Assembly (NCBI GenBank): GCA_022560025.1
Contig: JAFISE010000039.1
Span: forward strand, 124,001-188,000
Source of the DNA: Stagonosporopsis chrysanthemi
Lineage: Eukaryota; Ascomycota; Dothideomycetes; Pleosporales; Didymellaceae
DNA length: 64,000 bases
Direction of reading: 5' to 3'
Shown piece by piece: positions 55,891 through 64,000 of this stretch (within the stretch, counting starts at the first letter, position 1; every line of letters begins with the position of its first letter). Made by a program: the position numbers and the translations under genes. The notes under the pieces were generated by a model. The model was not told the DNA's origin and searched no databases. It saw nothing but the letters and a program-made list of their open reading frames with translations.

Positions 55891-56477
55891 TGTGTGTTGT
55901 GGAGCGACTGGTGATGGGCGGCCTCGGAGTACTGCTGGAGTTGCTGTCCAAAGTCTGGATACTTTTTGACGCTAAGGATCGTGCACGTGACGGCGCCCAT
56001 GGCACCTGGGGGTTACTGAATGTACAAGTGCATGAACGTCACTTGAGTTGAGAGCGGTGCGCTTGCTTTTATTAGATAAAGATTCAAATCTTACAGATTT
56101 CCGCCCAGATGATAGTCTAAATCAACTCGACCTTCAGCCGCTCTCACAACCCTAGTCGTTGCAGCGTGTATTCGCGCTGTTGCCTACTCAACAGATGGTA
56201 TCATACCTTTTCCCGTGTCCAGTACCCTTCTCGAATACCGCCAGACCAAGGTGAACCAGAAATAAAAGCAAATATCAGGGTATCCTCCAAAAACATTGCT
56301 TCAACGCCATTAAACGCCAGCGCTATACAGTAGCGCCCAGATAATGTGAACAACAAAACTTCTCGTCCGATATTGAGACCACAGATCACGCCTGTAGTTT
56401 CGTGTAACGAGGGCCCCAATCTACGTCATCATATGGAGACTTGCGTGCGCCGGTTGTGCGCTGTTTCTGCACCACAA
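55891..56477. other. Intergenic between MRPL9 and the fusion gene
   Basis: About 0.6 kb; MRPL9 promoter and 3' region of the fusion gene. No gene seen. Confidence 0.55.
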
Positions 56478-58502
56478 TCAATCTTTCCAATTGACCTGTC
56501 GGACTTCGGCGGGATTTCCAAGAGCCACACAGTCTGCGGGAATATCCTAATAGTAATCAGCTTTTGCTCTGCAGAGTATTGGCACTGAAAAAGCAGACTT
56601 ACCCGGACAACAACAGATCCAGCTCGAATGATTGCATTATTGCCGATGCGAACGCCAGCCTCGATGACGCATCCATCACCGATGTAGACATTCTCACCAA
56701 TATAGACCTCGCGAGCAATTTCGGTGCCCTTACTGCCCTTTAGCATCTTGGCGTCAGAGGGTGCTTTGATAGTTGAGATGGTTACACGAGCGCCGATCTT
56801 TGTGTTCCTGCCGATTGCGATTCTTCCGGAGTCAAGAAGCTGGGAGCTGGGCCCGATCACGACGTTATCTCCAATAGAGATGTTGTAACCGTAGTCGCAG
56901 TGGAAGGGTATAGCAACATGAATGCCACCGCCAAGATGGCCTGTGATTCGATGTTCACCTTGACGATGGTAGATCCATCTAGCAGCTATGATGTACTCAA
57001 ACTGTCGCTGGCGCTCACTTGCAGCAATTTGCACAGCCGCATTACTGAGACTATTGAAGCGGTACACTGCTCCTGAGCATTGTGCACGCTCATCAATAAG
57101 TACATCAGTATATGGAAGGAATGGCTCTCCAGCCAACATTTTATCCTTTTCGCTTCTGGGCGGCAATACTGGGTGCGAGTAGCGTGGAGGAGAGGGGGCA
57201 GGGGGCGCAGCTGCCATTGGAGCCATGGTCAAAGGAGGGGGCGGAGGGGGATGCGATGCATGGTGGTCATGGACAGGAGGCCTCTCATGAGCTGGTGCGG
57301 ATGGAGGAGGCTGGGCATACTGCGTGGGCTGTATCGCTATTGCCGCATGGCCCGGAGTCGATTGGCTCATAGTCTGAGGAGTATGGTGATACACCCGAGG
57401 ATTGTGCTGTCGCTGAGGAGGTGGAGGCGGCGGTGGGTGCTCCGACTCATATCGCGGAGAGTCAGTCCAGCCTTTCGTCCAACTGCTCGATGTGCTGGCA
57501 GGTTGCGCGTTAGTGTGTGTTTTCAATTTGGTGGGCGCAGGTCCAAACTCACGGTGGTTTACGTTCCTGTTCTTCTCCGCTGACAGGCCTCACTCGAGCA
57601 CCGTCGCCGCCGTTAGACTCGGAATACGGCTTGTGAGTGGGCTCGCAATGCGGAATATGTACTTGGTTGCAGACACCACACCTTGCATAGCGTGCAGGTA
57701 TCTCAGCTGAAGACACGCGCTCTTTCGCCTGCAGTGCTGGTGGTGCTTTTGAGGCAGTGTCTTTTGGCCATGATGTCTTGTTGGCATATCCCAAGCATTC
57801 GAAATTGCCGCGTAAGCAATTGTTGCACTTGGGCTTTGCTTCATCACACTTCTTCTTGCGTTTTCGACAAGTACCACAGCCCGTCTTGGTCCTGTTGGCG
57901 AATTGTCGTTTTCGTCCGACCTTCTTATGGTCGTGTTGGTCGAGCATGCTCTGTTCTGTAACACCATCTTCATACTCGTGAGCATCGCTCATGTGCGGCG
58001 GTGGCATGTGGTGAGGTGGCTCCATGGGACGAGAGTCGTGATGATGGTGTTCTTGGTACTCTGTAGAGTCGACATTCCAGCGACGCTCAGGTTGCAGTCG
58101 ATCGATAGGAGGCAGTGTGCGCTGAAGAACCTCTATGCTTGGCTTCGGCTCTGGATAGGATACTGGTGGTGAGAGCACGGCAGGTATGGGTCCTTCTCTC
58201 GAAGACGCATGTTGTCCTTGACACTCGGGTGAATGCGAGCGTTTCCTCTTGAAAGGGCTGTCCGGAGATCGATCTTTGGCGGTCGCGGTGGGCGAGACAG
58301 GGTGGCTGGCTGGAGGAGAAGTAGGGTCTCGTGGCGCAGAGGCCCAGGCTGTGACGCCGTGCCGGGCGGTCGATGTGTGTGTCGAAGATGGCATTGGTGG
58401 TCCATTGACCGCAGTAAAGGCAGGCGCAAATGGGTCCCCAAGCTTCTCTTTCAGCATGAAAGGCGCAGTGTTGGTGACGGGCATGTGCAGCACAGCAGAC
58501 AT
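56478..58502 (-). CDS. Zn2Cys6 DNA-binding domain fused to a maltose/NodL-type acetyltransferase
   Basis: Three exons (58502-57553, 57494-56603, 56546-56478) give 636 aa. Residues 1-210 are disordered. A binuclear zinc cluster follows, TKTGCGTCRKRKKKCDEAKP then CNNCLRGNFEC (Cys-2-Cys-6-Cys-6-Cys-2-Cys-6-Cys). After a Pro-rich linker comes a maltose-acetyltransferase N-terminal module (SEKDKMLAGEPFLPYTD) and a left-handed beta-helix of hexapeptide repeats (YGYNISIGDNVVIGPSSQ, IAIGRNTKIGARVTI, VYIGENVYIGDGCVIEAGVRIG), ending DIPADCVALGNPAEVRQV. Intron ends are GT-AG and total length is a multiple of three. In active NodL/MAT enzymes the loop has a catalytic His in a THP motif; here the equivalent reads STIKAPSD, without His. 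So the enzyme domain may be a ligand-sensing module. The start ATG at 58502 is the first in frame; upstream coding exons are possible. Confidence 0.88.
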
Positions 58503-61500
58503 AGTACTGGATTGGGCCGCGGTGCCGGGGTGGTCCAAGACGAAAAACAGGCCAGGCAGCTTGCTGGCAAGGTACTCACGGACAAGCTACTCACAGGCTT
58601 TGACGGAGTCGTTCCCAAGAAGTGACCTGGGCGTGCTGTTGGTGCTGGGCGCGATTTGCAAAGAGGCAGGCTTGTTTTGTTCGGCCCAGTCATGCAGCAC
58701 TGCAATGCCGCCTGAGACCGAAATGACGGGGACACGCGGTGACACGATGAGCTGATGCTTTGCGGTTCCACGACGCAAGAGGCGGCTTTCGCGCTTACAG
58801 CTGGCGTCGAGGTGGCAGCCGGGCGAAATGGCGACTCAGCCGTGCAGGCGGTGGCTTCCCGGCGGTGGCAGCGGGCAGCGGGCAGCAGGCAGCAGGCAGC
58901 AGCAGAGGGCAGCAGCAGAGGGCAGAATGGCGAGGGCGCACAGCGACAGTCACGCTGAGGGTGCAGGTGCCATGGGTGGTCGAGTCAATGCGGGGTGGGT
59001 TTGGTGATGGCGGTGATGCCAATCGGGAGCAGAGCCACCCGCAGCGGCGAGAGCAGTGTATAAGACAGCAGAGTCGGAGGAGCTCTGCCCTGGAGCGAGG
59101 GGCGTCCCGAGCAGGCGCAGCTGCCAGCGGATGGGGCAGAGATCACGAAGGCGGCTGTTCCTTTGGCTTGCTCTGGAGCACAGATGTCGCACCCCGGTCG
59201 GCGCGTGTGATTGGACGCGCTGGCCCGCCCATGCGCGCTTGTCCCACACGAGATCTCCGACGAACGTCGACAGAACGCAGCATAGACGAGCTAAGAGCGC
59301 GGTTCCTTCGAGTCCCACGCAACCGACCCTGCATTGGAGCTCCAAACCACGTTTTTGGGCGAAAAAGTCGCGTCTACAGCCCTAGAGGCCATCGCTGGGT
59401 GTAGTGGAGGGGGGATGCCTCGAGCGGCGCACATGGTTGGCACTGACCACCAGTGCCCCGTGATTGGCTGCCGCCTCCCGGCGTCACGGCAAGCCAAGTT
59501 GATCGGCCAGGACGCGTTAGCGCCGCGGAACTGCTCCAGTTCGGCGCCCATTGGCGGCAGTGCAGCAAGGCCATCACCCAGGGCTGGCGTTGGCGCAGCT
59601 GGCGCAAGCTGTCCAGTGTCAGCACCCCGAGGGCGCTTTCCTATCTGCTGCCGCGGGCAGGCGCGCCCGCTGCCAGTGCTGCCGCCGCCCAGCGTCGACC
59701 ATTCGCCCAACACGGCCGCCGCCGTGCGCCGGCGCGCATGACGCTGTTCCTGCGTGCGTATCGCCCGCGGTGCAGCACAGCACCGGCATGGACGCTTGCG
59801 CGCTCGCCGCTGGAGCTGTGGCTCTCGCGGCGGCCAGCGCTTGGCAGTGCCTGCTGCTTGCAGTGCCTGCCCGTCTGGTTCCACCACCAGCACCAAACAA
59901 GAAGGCCCCGCTGGGGCCTCGCAATGCTCTGTACACAGCACAGTACCTGACCTATGTTGCATTATCAAGTACCGCGCCGCATCCCGAGCACCCCCCACGC
60001 CCTGGCGCAGTGGCAGAGCCTGGCTCGTCGGCCCTTTGGCCTGAGCCTTGCTCTTCACCTACCTCACTGCGCCTAGATGCCGCGCAGCGATGCTGTGCGC
60101 CGCCCATTCCTCGCCCGGCCTGCATCATGCCGGCTGGCCCTCGACTGCCCCCCCCCTCCCCCCATTCACCTTGCAGCCTGTGCAGTGTGTGCAGCGGACA
60201 TTTCGCTGTTGGCTGCTCGGCCCGCCCCTCACTGCCCGGTGCCCTGCCAGAAGCCCTGCCACCCAGCCCAACACGCCTCCGGCGAGCCGCCATTTTGATC
60301 GGCTAGACAGTAGCCTAGCCGTGACCTGTTGGATTATGGTGTTGCTCATCATCAGGCGCTGCCCGATCGGTCACGCTCCTGTGCATTCTTGCCAATCCCC
60401 AGTGTCGCCCCTTCCGTCGCCATGCATCGGCCGCCGAACAAACTGTTGCCATGATACCCACGGCTGTATCTCGGCGACTTTGGGTTGCGAGCCCTGTTCG
60501 ACGCGTATCGACCACAGACACATGTCGTCTCGCAATAATCCAGCAGTGTGTTTCTTGAACGTGCGCCCCGTTCCGCTCCCGTTAGCGATCAGACATGCCA
60601 CTGGTACGCGTTGGCACTGCGCCCCCGCTGTGCCGGAATTCATCGAGTGCAACTTCATTCCTTGCTGAACAGCAAAAATCAACCATACCACACTGAGCAG
60701 TGTCCGGCTACAGGATTCGTGCGCTTATGCTCGCCTGGAATCCTACCGCCCCTGATGTGGCTAGTAAGCATGAGTGGATGCCGTTGCTTTAAACGCGGAC
60801 CCACGCGTTTATTATTTTCGACGCTTGTGTCTCAAACGGGCATGGGCACGGCCTTGACAGGCCTCTTCAGTCTCAGGCCTCCACCATCTGTCCGTTATTT
60901 CGGTATGTACACACCCATGTGGAACATCAAAAAAAAATTATTGTGGTCTCCAGCGAGTTACCTCCGTGGTGTTGGATAAACTTTTAGCCTCGAAAATTAG
61001 GGGAAGCTTCTGACGACTTTTGTTCCTGACGGGCATTGTCCGTGAGACCAACAACGGGCATCTTCATTGTCGGAGCCATGCCGCCGGTCGCATTTGGATT
61101 GCGGCACAGTTTGCAACGAACTGGAGCATTTGCCTCGCTTGTACAGCGTAAAAACTTCCACTGTGCGTCAGATTTCAAGAGCGTGACGTTGGTCTCGCCG
61201 AATGGCTCCTATTTCCGAGCGTCCTGCAGCCTGCCCCTATGGATCGCAAAGTGACTGCGGACAGCTACCTACCGCGTCCTACTTATGCGGCAGACTCCTA
61301 TTCGGATGTACCAACCGACTGCAGATTGCACGTTCATGGCTCAGATTGCACAATCACAACAAAGGATATCTAACCTCCCCTGTCTCGATGACTTCGTAAT
61401 GTCGCCGACCAGTTTACTCTTGGCTGCACTATTTTCAGGAAGTTCGCCACACAGTGTCTTCATGGCGGATGTGGCACAGTCACGACGCAACCCTCCCATC

Positions 61501-64000
61501 ACCAGGATGTCGTACTGGGCCAAGTATTGGCGGTGATTGCACTGCTGTAGGCGCCATTATGCCAATGGCTCGGCACTACATCATCGAGTATCTGTTCTGA
61601 ACAGACCGGAGGGCAAAACGTGACACTAGGTCCAGTAATCGAAATACAGAAGCTCAGACAGCAGGAAAAAAATGCGAAGGATCAAGGATTCCGAATGACC
61701 AGCCAGGAAGGTAGTATGCGCGCGGGGCGGAGAAGCGCGAGAGAGCGGCAGGCATGTGCGCAATCGGCACCATACGTCCGCTGTACACCCCGGCGCCTGT
61801 CCCATGCAGAGTCGGTGAACATTTGCACGAACGTCGGCGCTTGCATTACCGCTTCCAGCCACCAACGTGACGTCGCTCAGACGACGACAGACGTGCGGCT
61901 CTATGTGGGATTAAGTTGGCGCACCTCAATAATGTCTGGAGCCTTGATGAGAAGAAGGAACACAACATGGAACTTGCTGTACGTGCACACTGATAGAGGC
62001 GCTGCGACCCGTCTTTACTATGCCACCCTAACCCACTTTAACAAAACGTTGCCATCTGTAAAGAAGACTTAGCTAAGTACACCCTGCAAGTACAACATTT
62101 ACCTAAGGAAAATCAAAGGCAATGTGTACCAACATTGATTCATTACAACACTAACAATCTAGGGCCTTCAGAACTTGCACATTTCCCACTCCTAGACCGA
62201 CAAAGTCGAAAACGTGAAAGCGATCACTGTGACATGTTCATCGTCAAGTACATCGACAATCTGCGCGACCATGTTCAGTCGGAATGGTCAATCACACATT
62301 CCAGGTCATGGATAAAGTAAGGCGGCTGCAGGATCCTTAACTACACTGCATTTAGTTCCAGTAACATGCGAACGCTCATGCGTCGTTTGCTTGCACGTCT
62401 CAAAACACGTTGACCAAGCGAAAGCGATCATCTTGAAGAGACTGTCCCCGTATCAAGTCAACGCCAGAGACATTTTGCGCATGGAATCGCCGTCGGACCA
62501 ATAGAGCCTGGCATTGCGAACTCGTCAATCATACATGTTCAACTTGAGATCTACACCAAACGAGATCGAGTTCACAAGGAGCATACATCTAAACAGATAT
62601 CCCGCACTTCCGCCACCACGTCTGCTACATGAACGGCCGAATATGCCATTCGACGACCACCAGACATCCTCATTCGAAAGGACCTACTCTAGGTTTATTC
62701 GCTACCCCATATCAGATGCCCTTACGCTCGCGAAAGAGATGGATGCTCTCAGTCCAGCTTACAAACAGAGCACGGATGATGCTGGTACCAGAACGTCAGC
62801 CAAACATGCACGGCTCACCCACTCAATCGCCAACTCAGAGTCATCGATCGCTATGCTAGCAAGTTTTCTTTGACAAGACAGCACGTCAATCCTGTCTTCT
62901 ACCTTCCCATTGAGGACAAAGGCCTGAGAAATTAAACAGTATGCGCCACCCCAAGGGTTTAATAAGGACCTTTGAGCTATGTACCTACGCCTCACCGACA
63001 GACGTGCGACAGTTCTGCCGGTGGAGCTGCGTCTTCGTGGATCTGAACCTAGTTGATAAATCATGTGGCAACTGAGATGGGGCGGACCCAATATTATGAA
63101 AAGTATGGTCACACCCAATCATTGAGGCATCAGATGTGGAGCACATGCATGGACGGACCTTTCCTCTGAGGACTGGCAAATGCGCCGGTTCCGAAAGACC
63201 ATTTCAAAGGCCGAACGGCTATCGAACGTCAGCCAAACAATTAAAGTCCGACCACAGATTTGGACAGAAACAGACGGGTCAAGAACAAAATGGCAACTGT
63301 ATAATGACCCGAAGCGCCGTGTCCAACGCATTGTTAGCAGCTTCACACCAGTCCGCTCTTACGCTCTGCTACAACAATGCTCTTAATGTTGTTTCCTTCG
63401 TAAATGAGGAGCGAATTACGACTTTCACAAAAGTGAAGCTCCACCAAGCAAGCAAGAAGCAACAGCTCCAGGAAAACGAGAGAGTTTACATGATCGACCT
63501 CTGGAGTAGATAGCGGGACTTGCTACACGGTCGTCTTCGTGTACGGCATGTCGACGGCCAGAAGACCTGCCGATTCTTTGCCGATCGTACGCAGCACCAA
63601 AGGAAGAATCAAAGTGCTGTGTGCTTCATCGCGTACTCACGCCCACCTAGCCATTTTGTCCCAAGGCCCGATGGAGTTTCGCAACTGGCCCTGACTCATG
63701 GGAGCACTGTATTCCGGTTCTTAGATATGCACAGTCGGCTTGGAGTTTGGCGTAGTCAGAGCCGCCCGCGCTATTGCATAGTATAGCAACGCGCGATGCA
63801 TGGACTGGGGATTATATAATCATCATCCCCACGCCAGTCTACTACGAGCAGATGGATCTATAGGATCGTGAAACCCGATCACAAGAGTATCAGGAGGGGC
63901 ACGGAATCAAATCGTCAAAACGTTACAACATGGGACATGCTATACGAAGATGCTCTTTCCCTCTGAGCAGTTGTTGTTTGGGACAATATGCCCCTAAAAT
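58503..64000. other. Long stretch without a supported gene
   Basis: About 5.5 kb. The first part (about 58750-60300) is GC-rich, with long overlapping frames on both strands that show no domains and are best explained by base composition. It includes a GGCAGCA-type repeat. The second part (60300-64000) is more balanced and has only short frames; a minus-strand stretch near 61341-61523 (DILVMGGLRRDCATSAMKTL) looks somewhat coding-like but cannot be assigned. The region may be a regulatory upstream domain, lineage-specific genes with many introns, or decayed DNA. Confidence 0.5.
58864..58925. repeat. GGCAGC/GGCAGCA low-complexity repeat
   Basis: Imperfect tandem array of GGCAGC, GGCAGCA and AGAGGGCAGCAGC units read directly from the sequence, about 360 nt upstream of the fusion gene start codon. 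Confidence 0.8.

Noticed and set aside
59291..60306. Overlapping frames of about 250 codons on both strands
   Set aside because: They occur together in several frames in GC-rich DNA with few stops; none has a domain, plausible introns or a conserved motif.
62791..63239. 16-nt exact direct repeat (62791-62806 and 63224-63239)
   Set aside because: About one such match is expected by chance in a window of this size, and similarity does not extend further.

Overview
The window is nuclear DNA from a filamentous ascomycete (Pezizomycotina). Genes carry many short spliceosomal introns (mostly 43-60 nt) with GTAAGT/GTATGT-type donors and CTAAC-like branch sites. The gene set is fungal: Zn2Cys6 regulators, a Sok1/TCP11 protein, an MHYT-domain protein, a secreted pectin lyase, a DUF6055-type secreted protein and a VDAC porin. 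A Dothideomycete is my best guess, but that is inference from overall gene look, not a test. No bacterial operons, rRNA, CRISPR array or confident tRNA gene was found.

Layout. 1-210: 3' part of an exon of a Sok1/TCP11 gene running off the left edge. 211-3814: gene-poor. 3815-10533: three genes in tandem on the minus strand: choline-phosphate cytidylyltransferase (PCT1), CIA1, and an MHYT membrane protein. 10534-13967: gene-poor, with a candidate transposon relic (inverted repeats that differ only by transitions). 13968-17162: a divergent pair, an unrecognised minus-strand gene and an intact seven-exon acyl-CoA thioesterase. 17163-20818: decayed DNA with a pseudogene-like stretch and a duplicated fragment. 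20819-32560: MFS transporter, EFM6 methyltransferase, ammonium transporter with an 18-nt microexon, methionine aminopeptidase 2, J-protein, VDAC and chorismate synthase. 33952-44659: Zn2Cys6 regulator, CRAL-TRIO/RhoGAP protein, TCF25/Rqc1 and mitochondrial PP2C (Ptc5). 45247-51634: four genes, three of them with signal peptides (metalloprotease-like DUF6055 protein, PLC-like GPI protein, pectin lyase) and one small membrane protein. 53518-58502: disordered protein, mitochondrial uL3m, and a Zn2Cys6-hexapeptide acetyltransferase fusion. 58503-64000: no gene I can support.

The genes are mainly independent housekeeping units rather than a pathway cluster. Mitochondrial functions are frequent (thioesterase, J-protein, VDAC, Ptc5, uL3m). 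Many neighbours are divergently paired over short spacers: thioesterase with the unknown gene, MAP2 with the J-protein, TCF25 with PTC5. The most unusual item is the DNA-binding/acetyltransferase fusion, whose expected catalytic His position appears to be substituted. Exon coordinates were deduced by eye from frame continuity, splice consensus and family knowledge; each multi-exon model given as complete sums to a multiple of three.
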